Positions 45,508 through 55,574 of a stretch of 64,000 nucleotides of DNA are shown here, one piece after another. Under the pieces are notes generated by a model, which worked only from the letters and a program-made list of their open reading frames with translations, was not told the origin of the DNA and did not search any database. The DNA comes from Paraburkholderia caledonica NBRC 102488 (lineage in GTDB: Bacteria; Pseudomonadota; Gammaproteobacteria; Burkholderiales; Burkholderiaceae): assembly GCF_000685095.1 (NCBI RefSeq), contig NZ_BAYE01000005.1, forward strand, positions 372,001-436,000, in the 5' to 3' direction. Numbering within the stretch: the first letter of the stretch is position 1; each line of letters opens with the position of its first letter. The translations under genes were made by a program, and so were the position numbers.

Positions 45508-46881
45508 CTAGTTGCGCAACATGTAAGTCTCGTACTCGAGCGACGCGAATTTGCGGTCGAGCAGCGTCACGGCAGCCATCACGACGAGCAGCAGAGCGAG
45601 CGCGAATCCATAGCCGTATAGATCCGGGCCGAGCCAGAGGGTGATGCCCGTGAACAGTGCGTTCAGCACGACGAACGCGGCCGTGAGTTTGAGCACGGCA
45701 CGGCGTGCGTCGAGATAAAAGAACACGTTGAGCAAGCCGAGCAGCAGTACTTGCAAACTGGCCGAGATCACATCCACGATGAGCAGCGGCAAATACAGAG
45801 TTGAAATTCCCAATGCTTCCAGCACGAGATGCCCGAAAGCGAGGATCAACAGCAGAACGACCGTCTGGACCTTCACGATCTCGTACAGCCCTGCCCGCAC
45901 GCTGCCGACCATCATGTCGCGCATGTCGTTGATATGGCGCAGCGTCGCGCCGCTGCGCACTGCGTCGTAGAAGCGGTCGTAGTACTCGACGAAATCCGCT
46001 TCGATCCGCACGAGAAAGGTTGCCATGCCGGGCATCACGCACACGTATGCAATGAACACGGGAATATCGTAGATCACCGACGCATGCAGCGGTCCGATCA
46101 CGCGCGCGCCGGTGTCAGGCGCGTACCAGAACATGAATTTGTCGATCCACACGCCAAGGTTGAACAGCAGTCCGACGAGCGCAAGACTCGGATACGCGAA
46201 GCGTTTTTGCAGCACCTCGAACGAGATGAAGCGTTCGCTTCGGTAGTTGCGATAGATCAGCCCGGACAGTCCGGCGAGCAGCACGACATGACCCGCCACG
46301 AAGCCGCCGAGCAGCCCCGGCAGTCCATGACGGTTGAGCATCAACGCGAACGCAACGGTGCAGCCGTAGCCAAGCGCGAACACATAGAGAATTTGCCGAT
46401 ACTGCTTGACGCTCGACAGGAAAATCACCGCGATCCAGATATTGCTGACGACCACGAACCCCGCCACCATCAGCAGCCGGTAGATCAGCGGCTCGCCGCG
46501 AAAGCCGAATGCGACCGCGATCACGCCGAGCACGCCCGAGGCTGCCGTTGAAAGCAGCACGACGCCGTTGTAGTTCGACAGCACGAGGTCGTCGCGCTTT
46601 TCGAACAGACGGTCCGAAATAAAACGTGTAAACGACAGTTGCAGCGGCCCGGTCAGAATCAGGCTGCACGCGACGAGGTAAGTGACCGACACCTGGAACT
46701 GCACGATCGCGTACTTCGGGATCACGAACGCGAGGCTCATCACACCAATAATCAGGATACCGAAGATCGACAGAATGAGCGGCCCCGAACTGATCAATCC
46801 CGCGTACGCATAGGCGCGCGCGACGCCGAAAAGCGTCTGGTGCTTGAGTATCTTGCGGAGCTCGAAACCGATGCCGGCCAT
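45508..46881 (-). CDS. pelG: Pel exopolysaccharide transporter PelG
   Basis: A 457-residue inner-membrane protein with about 12 segments, of the Wzx-like/MOP flippase-related family specific to Pel. The N-terminus AGIGFELRKILKHQTLFGVA and the RADY-type region around VRIEADFVEYYDRFYDAVRS are characteristic. With PelD, PelE and PelF it forms the synthase and translocation complex. Its ATG overlaps the pelF stop (TGATG), so translation is coupled. Confidence 0.95.
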   Translation of the reverse strand: MAGIGFELRKILKHQTLFGVARAYAYAGLISSGPLILSIFGILIIGVMSLAFVIPKYAIVQFQVSVTYLVACSLILTGPLQLSFTRFISDRLFEKRDDLVLSNYNGVVLLSTAASGVLGVIAVAFGFRGEPLIYRLLMVAGFVVVSNIWIAVIFLSSVKQYRQILYVFALGYGCTVAFALMLNRHGLPGLLGGFVAGHVVLLAGLSGLIYRNYRSERFISFEVLQKRFAYPSLALVGLLFNLGVWIDKFMFWYAPDTGARVIGPLHASVIYDIPVFIAYVCVMPGMATFLVRIEADFVEYYDRFYDAVRSGATLRHINDMRDMMVGSVRAGLYEIVKVQTVVLLLILAFGHLVLEALGISTLYLPLLIVDVISASLQVLLLGLLNVFFYLDARRAVLKLTAAFVVLNALFTGITLWLGPDLYGYGFALALLLVVMAAVTLLDRKFASLEYETYMLRN

Positions 46882-48518
46882 CAGCGCACCTCTTGCGGTT
46901 GGATTCGCGCGTCGCCGTGATGCATCGGGCAGCCGCCACGCGCAGCCGCCGCGTTGCCGCTCTCGCGACCGTCACGTGTTGGCGCGGCCGTCAGGCATTC
47001 ATACAGCACGCGGTATTGATCGATCATCTGCTTCTTCGTGTAGAAACGCCGCACCCGCGCAAGGCCCGCCTGCTGCGCCGCGAGCCAGCGCGGTTCGTCG
47101 CCGAGCAGATCGAGCACAGCCAGCGCGAACGCTGCCGGATTCGCGATAGGCACGACGCTGCCCGCCGGGCCCAGCGCGCGGTCTTCGTCACCGTAACCGT
47201 CGATCAGCTGACGGCACGAGCCAACGTCCGTCGTGATGGCAGGCACGCCAGCCGCGAAGCCTTCCAGCACGACGAGCGGCAACGCCTCGCTGATCGACGT
47301 CAGCGCGATGACGTCCACTTGCGGCAGGATTTCGTCGATGCGCTGGAAGCCGAGGAATTTCACGTTCTTCGCGAGCCCGAGACTTTGCACCAGCGCGCGG
47401 CACTCGAGCGCGTAGGCCGCATCTTCTTCCTCCGGCCCGACGATCCAGCCTTCGATATCCGGCATGGTTCGCGACGCGATAAAGAGCGCGCGAATGAAGG
47501 TCTTGATGTCCTTGATCGGCACCACGCGGCCAATCAGCGCGACTACGTTGCGCGGCCGTGCGACGCGTTGTTCGACGAGCGGCGCCAGTGCGTCGACGTC
47601 CACGCCGTTCGGAATGTTGCGCGTGCGCGAAGCGAGTGCGCCGTCTGCGATCTGCCGTTGTCGATTGGTCTCGTACAGCGCGACGATGTCGTCGGCGGCG
47701 TCGTAGGCGAGCTTGCCGAGCGCTTCGAAGAAACGCACCCACAGTTCGCGGAAGTAACTGATCTTCGAGATGTCGCGCTCGAATGCGCCGCGGTTGTCGC
47801 GTATCCACTGGCTTTGCAGCAGATCGATCTTGCGTTCCTTCGTATAGATGCCGTGTTCCGACACGAGCAGCGGCCGCCCACTCCGGTAATGCAGCAGCGC
47901 GCCGAGAAAACCCGCATAGCCCGTCGACACCGTGTGATACACCTTCGCCGGCGGCACTTGCTCCGCGACGCGCGCAAGCTGCCACAACGGTTTGTGCATG
48001 ATGCGCACGGTCCAGAAGTAGTCGGTAAACGACGGGTCCGTGCAATATCGATCGTACTGGTCGACGATAAAGTCCCACGCGGCGCGGCTCGACAGGAACT
48101 GCTCCTCGTTCAGCGGCCCCTCGTCGCCGATCATTTGCACCATGTCGGCCATCAGCGCGCCGGGGTCCGACGCTGCGTCGGAACTGCCGCGGTTGCGCCA
48201 TGCGTCGTGCAACGCGGCCGAGCGCGCGAATGCCTGCGCGTCGCCGGGAATTTCACGCGACGCGTCTTTATCGGCATGGGCCGCTTCGTACAGATAGTGG
48301 ACTTCGAAATGGACGACGTTATCCGGCAGCGCATACGCCGCGCCTTCGTAGTCTTCTTCGCGGCTGCCGACGAACACGATCGAAAAGCGCAACTCCGGAT
48401 ACGAGCGGATCATGCCGTTGACCCAGCTCGATACGCCGCCGCGCACATAGGGGAACGTGCCTTCGAGTAGCAGGCAGACATCGGCGTCCGCAGCGCGGCG
48501 CAGCAGTGAGGGTTTCAT
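46881..48518 (-). CDS. pelF: Pel polysaccharide glycosyltransferase PelF
   Basis: A 545-residue cytoplasmic GT4 glycosyltransferase that polymerises the Pel chain from UDP-sugar (UDP-GalNAc/GlcNAc). Family N-terminus: ADVCLLLEGTFPYVRGGVSS. Donor-site region: VALIGRVVPIKDIKTFIRAL and ALPLVVLEGFAAGVPAITTD. The ATG at 48518 overlaps the pelE stop codon (ATGA). A longer frame to 48746 has no family match and lies inside pelE. The length is slightly above the usual 500 residues. Confidence 0.95.
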   Translation of the reverse strand: MKPSLLRRAADADVCLLLEGTFPYVRGGVSSWVNGMIRSYPELRFSIVFVGSREEDYEGAAYALPDNVVHFEVHYLYEAAHADKDASREIPGDAQAFARSAALHDAWRNRGSSDAASDPGALMADMVQMIGDEGPLNEEQFLSSRAAWDFIVDQYDRYCTDPSFTDYFWTVRIMHKPLWQLARVAEQVPPAKVYHTVSTGYAGFLGALLHYRSGRPLLVSEHGIYTKERKIDLLQSQWIRDNRGAFERDISKISYFRELWVRFFEALGKLAYDAADDIVALYETNRQRQIADGALASRTRNIPNGVDVDALAPLVEQRVARPRNVVALIGRVVPIKDIKTFIRALFIASRTMPDIEGWIVGPEEEDAAYALECRALVQSLGLAKNVKFLGFQRIDEILPQVDVIALTSISEALPLVVLEGFAAGVPAITTDVGSCRQLIDGYGDEDRALGPAGSVVPIANPAAFALAVLDLLGDEPRWLAAQQAGLARVRRFYTKKQMIDQYRVLYECLTAAPTRDGRESGNAAAARGGCPMHHGDARIQPQEVR

Positions 48519-49564
48519 GTTGACCAGTAACGCGCGACAGGTTTGAGCATCGGCAGCGTCGCGGCATTGCCGAGCGACGCCAACAGTTCGGATACGCGCG
48601 CAAAATCCCCGCGCAGGAATTCGACTTCGGCAAGCCACGGCACCAGACGCTCCCGTGGGAAGCCCAGCGCCTGGGCACGCGCCATGTAGTCGGCCGCTTC
48701 GTCCGCGGCGCCGTTCGCGAGAGCGAGGCGGCCGCGAATCATCCATAGCGCGGCGTCGCCGTCGTCGATCTCGAGCGCCGCGCGTGCGTGACGATCGGCC
48801 TGTTCGAGCGTGTGCCGGTAGACCGCGCCTTGCACCAGGTTCTGATAGATCAGTTCGAAGTACAACTCCGCAAGCTGACGATTGATCGCGTGGCGCTGAT
48901 CGTCGGTGCTTGCCGTCTCGAGACTTTGCCCGGTCTGGAAAATGCGCTGCGTCACTTCGTTTTCCGCCTGATCCAGCGTGCCATAAGCGATGAGGCGCAC
49001 GTCTTCAACCGGGTCCGCAAGCAGTTCGCGCAGCAGCGTGCCCGTGGTGCGCGTCGGCATGCTCTGGATCGCGACGAGCGCCGACAGACGATCCGACGCA
49101 TTCACCTGCGTATTGACGATGCGCGCCTGCAAGCGCGCGCCGCCGCCATGCGATACGCGCGACATCAGGTGCGTGACGAATTCGGGCGGCGGCACGTCGT
49201 CCAGCTCCTCGCCGCTGTGTGAACGCGGATAGCAGGCGGCCCACGCGCAGCTCACGAGTACGACGAGGCCGCCGAACAGCGGCACGAATGCGCATCCGAG
49301 CCACAGCAGCAGCAAGCTCCAGCCGCGCGGCTCGCGATAGTGCTGCGGTAACAGCGCGCGAAACAGGAGCGCCTGCAATGCACCGCCGATCAGATTGATC
49401 GCGACGACGGGCAACAGCGGATCGAACGCCACCTGCCCGTTCGCGACGCGCCAGACCAAAGCACATTGCACCAGCACGACGAGCACGATGCCAGCGAAAG
49501 CGACGAAAGCGCGAAGTACGCGCGACGCGCGGCCTGTGGAGTGAGGGCGAACGGTTTCAGACAT
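48515..49564 (-). CDS. pelE: Pel biosynthesis inner-membrane protein PelE
   Basis: A 349-residue protein. Two N-terminal membrane segments (FVAFAGIVLVVLVQCALVWRV and the next hydrophobic block near 85-105) precede a cytoplasmic helical part with TPR-like repeats (LYFELIYQNLVQGAVYRHTL, ARAALEIDDGDAALWMIRGR). PelE links PelD to PelF in the complex. The start is ambiguous: ATG at 49564 or GTG at 49573, both overlapping the end of pelD. Overlaps on both sides show tight coupling. Confidence 0.9.
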   Translation of the reverse strand: MSETVRPHSTGRASRVLRAFVAFAGIVLVVLVQCALVWRVANGQVAFDPLLPVVAINLIGGALQALLFRALLPQHYREPRGWSLLLLWLGCAFVPLFGGLVVLVSCAWAACYPRSHSGEELDDVPPPEFVTHLMSRVSHGGGARLQARIVNTQVNASDRLSALVAIQSMPTRTTGTLLRELLADPVEDVRLIAYGTLDQAENEVTQRIFQTGQSLETASTDDQRHAINRQLAELYFELIYQNLVQGAVYRHTLEQADRHARAALEIDDGDAALWMIRGRLALANGAADEAADYMARAQALGFPRERLVPWLAEVEFLRGDFARVSELLASLGNAATLPMLKPVARYWST

Positions 49565-50960
49565 CGACGCCACTGCGCACGAGAAGACGCTTCAACGCCG
49601 GACCCGGCTCGCCGCCGAGATGCAGCGTATGCACGCCGATGCGCGCGCCTTCGAGATCGAGATTGAACTGCGCGCGCAGGCTTGCTTCGATCCGCGCGAG
49701 ATAACCGTCCACGCCGGTCGCATCGGTCGCCGGCATCAGATTGATCAGCACCGACTGCCCCGCGGCCTTGACCGGCCACATCAGATCGAGAGCACGGCGG
49801 CGACGCATCACATGCTCGAAGAACGAGTCGCCTTCGTCGTCGTGCGGGAACACCAGCGCGACGAGCGACGACGTAATGCCCGCCGCGTGTTCGAGGCGCG
49901 TGAGGCGGCTCACGTCGAGCGCGAATTCGTATGGGCAGTCGGGCAATGCATCGAGGATCGTGCGTACCTGCTGCGAGTGTTCGACGCCGTCGGCGTAATA
50001 GCCGAGCAGCACCAGCAACAGCTGCAGGTTGTCGAAGTTCAGCGACAGGAACGGCATGCGCTTGATCGCCAGCACGGCGATGAGCCGCCCGTCCGCCGAG
50101 ATCATCGGCGCGCACACGAGCAGGCCCGTGTTCGTGAACGGATGCTCGCCGCTCTTCAGATGCGCGACGGCTTGGGTTTCGAGCGCCCGTGCGACGAGTT
50201 CGTCCCGCGGGTCGAGCTCGAACGCATCGCCGATCCGGGCGAGCGGTTCACGCCCGAGCTTGCCGACGTGCACGGGGTACAGCGCGGCCACTTCGATCTG
50301 ACACGCCTGCGCGACGAATTCGAGCAGCGCGTGCGCGCCCGGCAGATCGTGCGACGGCACGTCCTTCGCACTATCGAGCCCATGCGCGACCGACAGGCGG
50401 CGCAGTTCGGTAATCGAATCGCGCAGCGTGGTCGGCTTCGACAAAAGATCTTTTTCGAGCCGCTCGTGCGACAGGCGCATCAGGTAATGGCTGTTCGTAA
50501 TTGCGACGAGCCGGTCGTTCAGGTAGTCGTTCAACGCGTTCGCGCGCTGCGCCCGGTTGCCCCACGTATCGCCGAAGTGACCGGCAACGATGGTCTGCAA
50601 CAGGCCGCCGGTGAAGAACAGCGTCGGCCATGCGTCGGGGCTGCCGCGCATCAGCACCTGCCACGCGCCGATCAGCATCGCGCAGGCGAGCAAGCCGAGC
50701 AGCGTGCCGTAGCGCAGCGCCACAATCAGCGGCGCGAACCACAGCCACGGAAAACCCGCATGCAGCAGGAAGGGGTCGTTGCGGTCGAGCGCCCAGCTCA
50801 ACGCGCCGGCCGCCGCAACGAACGCGATCGTCTCGACAATTGAAAACGGCCGAGCCACCGCGGGCGCAACGATGCGCCGCAACGCGCTCAGGTTGCCGAG
50901 CGGATTCGAATGGCGCGGCTTCGCCGCACTGGCGGCGGATTGCGCGGTGACGGTATTCAC
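49557..50960 (-). CDS. pelD: c-di-GMP receptor PelD
   Basis: A 467-residue inner-membrane protein. About four N-terminal membrane segments (40-125) precede a GAF domain (about 175-325) and a degenerate GGDEF domain (about 335-467). The c-di-GMP inhibitory-site motif RxxD is present as RALD (Arg389-Asp392) before MWPV, and a second Arg (about 423) could complete the site. The GGDEF catalytic motif is missing, as in all PelD proteins. Binding c-di-GMP switches on Pel synthesis. I chose the GTG start at 50960 because GAGGAG lies upstream and no in-frame ATG fits. Confidence 0.93.
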   Translation of the reverse strand: MNTVTAQSAASAAKPRHSNPLGNLSALRRIVAPAVARPFSIVETIAFVAAAGALSWALDRNDPFLLHAGFPWLWFAPLIVALRYGTLLGLLACAMLIGAWQVLMRGSPDAWPTLFFTGGLLQTIVAGHFGDTWGNRAQRANALNDYLNDRLVAITNSHYLMRLSHERLEKDLLSKPTTLRDSITELRRLSVAHGLDSAKDVPSHDLPGAHALLEFVAQACQIEVAALYPVHVGKLGREPLARIGDAFELDPRDELVARALETQAVAHLKSGEHPFTNTGLLVCAPMISADGRLIAVLAIKRMPFLSLNFDNLQLLLVLLGYYADGVEHSQQVRTILDALPDCPYEFALDVSRLTRLEHAAGITSSLVALVFPHDDEGDSFFEHVMRRRRALDLMWPVKAAGQSVLINLMPATDATGVDGYLARIEASLRAQFNLDLEGARIGVHTLHLGGEPGPALKRLLVRSGVDV

Positions 50961-51019
50961 AGCCGACTCCTCATGACATCTCGAGATACGAATGACAGCG
51001 TGCCTGCGCAGCGCGTGGA

Positions 51020-51571
51020 TCAACCGCGCGAGCGCAGCGGCGACAACAGACTGCCGATCAGCGACGAAGCAACGCTTGCAAGGCTCGAGCGCGTCCAGCC
51101 GCTCTTCGAACCCGTGGCGCTCCAGACGACCTGACCCGATGCGACGTCGATCAGTTCGAAGGTGACGCCCGCTACCGGCTCGCCGTCCACGCCCACCTTG
51201 TAGCGCCACTCTTCCACTGCGCCGGTCAGCACGTATTTCACATGCTGCTCACGCGCCCATGCGAGTTTTTTCTCGCCGAGATCGCGCTGCGCGGTATCGA
51301 ACATCGCGTTCGCCGATGCATCGACGGGAGCGATCCGCACATCCGTCAGGCCGTTCGCGCGCAGCGTGTTGGCCGCGATTGCGGCAGCGCTGCTGCCCGC
51401 CGCCGGCGTTTCGGTGAAGTTCGCCATCGACACGACCGCAACCGAGTCCCTGGCGCCCAGCGCCGGCGAGCCCGTTTGGCGGATAGAACCGCACGCGCCG
51501 AGCACGAGTGCCGTCGCCGTCACCGCCGCGGACCATTTGATGAGGCCGGACCATCTTTTCATGTTGTTCAT
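51020..51571 (-). CDS. pelC: Pel export lipoprotein PelC
   Basis: A 183-residue outer-membrane lipoprotein with lipobox LVLGAC (Cys27). In Pseudomonas and Paraburkholderia homologues it forms a dodecameric ring that guides Pel to PelB. Conserved segments: VSMANFTETPAAGSSAAAIA, and WAREQHVKYVLTGAVEEWRY. It is separated from pelD by 59 bp and from pelB by 76 bp, so it is the only gene of the operon without direct overlaps. Confidence 0.93.
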   Translation of the reverse strand: MNNMKRWSGLIKWSAAVTATALVLGACGSIRQTGSPALGARDSVAVVSMANFTETPAAGSSAAAIAANTLRANGLTDVRIAPVDASANAMFDTAQRDLGEKKLAWAREQHVKYVLTGAVEEWRYKVGVDGEPVAGVTFELIDVASGQVVWSATGSKSGWTRSSLASVASSLIGSLLSPLRSRG

Positions 51572-51647
51572 CGAACCACTCCTCAGTAACGTCGTTATTC
51601 GTTGCAGGCGCGATACGCCTGCAGTGTCAATCGAACAGAATCGGTAA

Positions 51648-54600
51648 TCAGTAGTACCAGCTGTAGCGCGCGCCCAGCACCGTGACAGGCGTGCCGATCT
51701 TCGACACGCGCTGGTGTTGCAGGAACACCGCGACGTGATCGCCGCCGAACACGGTGCCCGCGATACCCACGCTCATTTGCGGCCCCCAGCCCTGTATCGA
51801 ATCGTGCAGCAGGCCGACGTCGAAGAAAGGCCGCCAGCGGTGCGTGTACTGTTCGAGAAGATCGTTGCCCGCGCCGAAGAAAAAGCCGTATTGCGTATAG
51901 GTGTCGGGCATGAAGTCGCGCGGCGTGGCCGGTTGCAGCGCGACCGGCAACAGACGCGAGATCAGGCCATCGGCCTGGCCGCTTGCGCCATAGCCGCCGT
52001 GCGTGATGAGCGCACGCAGCGTGTAATCGGGGTACTGCGTGCGAATCCGGTAACTCACCTCGCCCGTCGACAGCACGCCGCTGCCCATATAGGTGCGCGC
52101 CTGGCTGTAGAAACGGTCCGCCTCCACGCTGCCCGTGAGCGTGATGTGCTGCGTGATGCGATACGTGAAATCGCCGATCACGTTGTCTTTCATGCCGCCG
52201 ACCAGCAGCGTCTGGGTTTCGTCCGCGACCTGATTGCGGCCCGCGCGGAGCCCGAGTGTCAGGGCCGAGTTGCGGCCCACCTCTCCCGCCAGATCGAGCG
52301 TGTAGAACGAGGCGGCCGCAACGCGCCTGCCGCCGGTGATCGTGAAGGACGTGTCGCGCGTGCGCCGCTCGCCATAGATGTTGAGCCATCGGTCCACCGA
52401 AGGCACGTTGACGAGCTGGGTGATGTCGGTGGAATGCTGAAAATGCTGGACGGCAGTCACGCCAACGAGATAACGCTCGGCGATCTTGCGACTGCCGGCA
52501 AGCGTTGCCTCGACATAATCGAGCGGATGCTCGACGTAGTTGGTGACATTCGCGTCGATCGATTGCGGCCAGTCGAGCGTCGTCTCCGTGACCCGCGTGT
52601 GCAGTTCGGTGTCTTCCGGCGCGCCGCCAAGGGCGTCGAATGCGAGCTGCTGCGCGCGATCAGGATGATCGACGGCAATGGTCGCGTCGATGCGGTCGTA
52701 GACCGGCAAGCGCGAGCGTTCCAGGTCGAGCAGGCGCTCCATCTCGCCCACGTTGTTCTCGGCAAGCGCGATCGTGAGCCGCGCGTCGGCGGGACGCGAC
52801 AGGCGTTCGGCATACTGCTGCGCGAGCCAGCGCTTTGCAAGCGGATTGCTTTCGTGCGACAGCGCCCATGCAACCGCGACGTCCTTCGCGACCGCGCCGC
52901 GCACTTGCGCATTTTGCGGCAGATCGGCGCCTTGCATCGGCGCACCGCCGGGCAAACCCTTCGCGTTGCCGATCAGGGTGCGGCGCAGTTGCGCGATGTC
53001 GGCCGGCGTCGCGTGCGTGGACATGAGGTCGTCGAGCAATGCGGCGGAGACGTCACCCGTTGCAAACTCCGTCGATAACGTCACACGGCGGCCGCGCAGA
53101 TCGGCGGCCGTTTCGGCGTCCTGCGCGGCGCGGCCACGCATCGACGCGCGTTGAGCGCCGTGGAGTTTCGCGAGCTTCGCCTGTTCGTCCCGCAGTTGCA
53201 GCCACACCTTCTTGCGGATGGTCCAGGCCAGCCCCGCGTGCCCCGACTGTTCCTGTGCGTCGGCATAGGTGAGGAGCCAAAGCGGATCGCGCGACATCAT
53301 GCCCGCCTGCCGGCGCAGATAGTCGAGCGCGGCGACGGGCCGGTTCAGGCGCATTTCAGCGGCGGCGAACGGACCCCACAACGCCGAGCTTTGAGCGGCG
53401 CTGCCGCGCCAGCGCTTGAGCACGGCGCGCAGGTCCGCGTCGCTGCCGTAGTCGACGAGGGTCCACAGATACGCGGCGCTCACGTCGGAGCCCGCGCCAG
53501 GCAGGTCCACCGCGCGCTTCAGATCGGCAAGCGCGTTCTGCGGCTCACCCATCAGGCGATAGTATTCGGCGCGAACGCCGAGCAATGCGGGCGACGCATC
53601 GGCGGTCTTGCGCTCGTCCGGCGTCAGATTCGCGAGGAGCGTCGCGATCCGGTCCAACGCCTGCGCGTCGAGGTAGTAGTAGATCGCATCGCGCAACGCA
53701 CGCGCCGTGTGTTCGCGATGAAAGCGCAACTCGGCAATGCGGCCTGCGTCGATCGGATACGGATCATAGAAATCCGTCATTTCGCCGAGGTCTTCCCGCG
53801 TCGCCATGCCGTTCGCGAGCAGGTGGCGATACGCCTCGTTGGCGTCGTCGTCGCGCTGCTGCAGTCGCGCCAGTTCGGCGTAGTTGCGCCAGAAAACTTC
53901 GTCACCGTCTTTTGCGCCTGCTCGCGCGGCGGACAACGCGGCGAGCGAGGCGCGATAGTCGCCCTTGCGGTACAGCACACTCGCCGTGCGCAGCGCGGCC
54001 GTTGCGTCGTTCGGATGACGGGCCTGCACCGCGCGATAGGTAGCGAGCGCTTCTTCGTCGTGCCCTGCCCGCTCGGCAAGCGCGCCTATGCGTTGATCGA
54101 TCGCATCGGCATTCGCGCCGCGCGGCAGCGAACGCAGGAACGCCAGACCGTCGTCGGGCCGGCCAAGACGTTCATAGGTGGCGGTGACGCTGTCGACGAG
54201 TTTCATGTCGCCGGGCTTCGCGCGCGCCTGGTGGACCAGCGCGACGAGATACGCTTCGTCGTCGTTGAGCATTGGTGCGATACGCAGCACGTTTTGCCAG
54301 CCAACGGGATCGTTCGACACCTGCGCATATTCGAGCCACGACTTCAGCGCAAGTGAGGGGTCGCGATTCCATTCCGCCACTTCAGCGAGTCGCTTGACCC
54401 ACACGGCGGAGCGCGGATCGCGCTGCACCTGTTGCGCGGCGATTTTCTGCGCGTTGGGCAGGTCGCCGGATTCGACGAACGCCTGGAATACCGTGTTCGC
54501 GATGCCGGGGTCCGGGTTAGTCTGGGTTGCCGGGGTTGCTCGGCTTGCCGGGCTTGCTGCAGTCGCAATGCGAACGACGTGCACCGTGCGCGGATTCTGC

Positions 54601-55574
54601 GCCTCGCCGTGCATCGCCTCGCGCAGACTCGCGAGCACGAAGTCGTGAGGCCGCGCGACAGGTCCGTCCATATACGCGTATTGCGCGCGCTGGGAAGGCT
54701 GCGCTTGCGGCGGCATCTCACGTAATTCGATCGACGTATAGCGGGCCAGCATCTTCGCGTAGCGATCGACCGCTTGCGGCCGGTTCGCGGCACGCGCGAG
54801 ATTCAGCAGCACGACGAGCGTCGCCGGATCGTCGGCGAGCGTGCTGCCATGTGCGTCCGCCGCGGCAAGCGCGTCATCGAGCAGATTGCCCGACTGCAAC
54901 GCGCGCAGGCCGGCCACGAAACAACGGCGCTGTTCGTCGCGCGTGCGAGCCGCAGCCTGCTGACGGAACCACGCATCCGCGGCCGCGCGATAGTCGCCCA
55001 CTTGCAGCGCGTAGCGCGTGATCTGCGTGTCCCACTTGTTGCGGCCATCGGGATCGTTAGCCGAGAGCCGCGCGTAAAGCTGCACCGCGAGATCGGGCAG
55101 ACCGACGGCAGCCGCGCGTTGCGCGAGCCATTCGAGGTCCTTCGGCGCCCACTGCAGCTTTGCCGCTTCCTGCAAATGCACGCGCAAATCGTTCAGTTCG
55201 CGGGCGCGGCGCGGATCGTCTTCGGCAATCGCAAAGGTGCGCTGCTCCGCCACCGAAAGACGCAGCATCGTCGCGGTGCGATGCATGTCGTCGGTGCCGA
55301 GCGCATCCATGCGTGCGGCGATCCGCTCGGTGTCGGCGGTGCGGCCCAGATACGAATACTGCGCGCCGAGCAACGACAGAAACTCCTCGTTATCCGGCCG
55401 CACCTTCGACCATGCTTCCAGATACGCGACGCTCAGGTCGCTGGGAGCCCCGACCGACGCCACGCGCTGGCGCAAGCCGCCGCGCGGCGACACGCCGTAT
55501 ATTGTCAGCAGTACGACGCCCGCCATCAGACAAACGAGCCAGGTCGGTGCGATACGGGGACGTTTAGCGCTCAC
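51648..55574 (-). CDS. pelB: Pel export outer-membrane protein PelB (TPR plus beta-barrel)
   Basis: A 1308-residue protein, similar in size to P. aeruginosa PelB. A single N-terminal membrane segment (WLVCLMAGVVLLTIYGV) is followed by long TPR repeats through about residue 900 (e.g. ERAGHDEEALATYRAVQARH). A C-terminal 16-strand-type barrel ends in the aromatic ARYSWYY. It carries Pel through the periplasm and out. The start is GTG at 55574, overlapping the pelA stop (11 bp), which means coupling. No damage is seen. Confidence 0.94.
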   Translation of the reverse strand: MSAKRPRIAPTWLVCLMAGVVLLTIYGVSPRGGLRQRVASVGAPSDLSVAYLEAWSKVRPDNEEFLSLLGAQYSYLGRTADTERIAARMDALGTDDMHRTATMLRLSVAEQRTFAIAEDDPRRARELNDLRVHLQEAAKLQWAPKDLEWLAQRAAAVGLPDLAVQLYARLSANDPDGRNKWDTQITRYALQVGDYRAAADAWFRQQAAARTRDEQRRCFVAGLRALQSGNLLDDALAAADAHGSTLADDPATLVVLLNLARAANRPQAVDRYAKMLARYTSIELREMPPQAQPSQRAQYAYMDGPVARPHDFVLASLREAMHGEAQNPRTVHVVRIATAASPASRATPATQTNPDPGIANTVFQAFVESGDLPNAQKIAAQQVQRDPRSAVWVKRLAEVAEWNRDPSLALKSWLEYAQVSNDPVGWQNVLRIAPMLNDDEAYLVALVHQARAKPGDMKLVDSVTATYERLGRPDDGLAFLRSLPRGANADAIDQRIGALAERAGHDEEALATYRAVQARHPNDATAALRTASVLYRKGDYRASLAALSAARAGAKDGDEVFWRNYAELARLQQRDDDANEAYRHLLANGMATREDLGEMTDFYDPYPIDAGRIAELRFHREHTARALRDAIYYYLDAQALDRIATLLANLTPDERKTADASPALLGVRAEYYRLMGEPQNALADLKRAVDLPGAGSDVSAAYLWTLVDYGSDADLRAVLKRWRGSAAQSSALWGPFAAAEMRLNRPVAALDYLRRQAGMMSRDPLWLLTYADAQEQSGHAGLAWTIRKKVWLQLRDEQAKLAKLHGAQRASMRGRAAQDAETAADLRGRRVTLSTEFATGDVSAALLDDLMSTHATPADIAQLRRTLIGNAKGLPGGAPMQGADLPQNAQVRGAVAKDVAVAWALSHESNPLAKRWLAQQYAERLSRPADARLTIALAENNVGEMERLLDLERSRLPVYDRIDATIAVDHPDRAQQLAFDALGGAPEDTELHTRVTETTLDWPQSIDANVTNYVEHPLDYVEATLAGSRKIAERYLVGVTAVQHFQHSTDITQLVNVPSVDRWLNIYGERRTRDTSFTITGGRRVAAASFYTLDLAGEVGRNSALTLGLRAGRNQVADETQTLLVGGMKDNVIGDFTYRITQHITLTGSVEADRFYSQARTYMGSGVLSTGEVSYRIRTQYPDYTLRALITHGGYGASGQADGLISRLLPVALQPATPRDFMPDTYTQYGFFFGAGNDLLEQYTHRWRPFFDVGLLHDSIQGWGPQMSVGIAGTVFGGDHVAVFLQHQRVSKIGTPVTVLGARYSWYY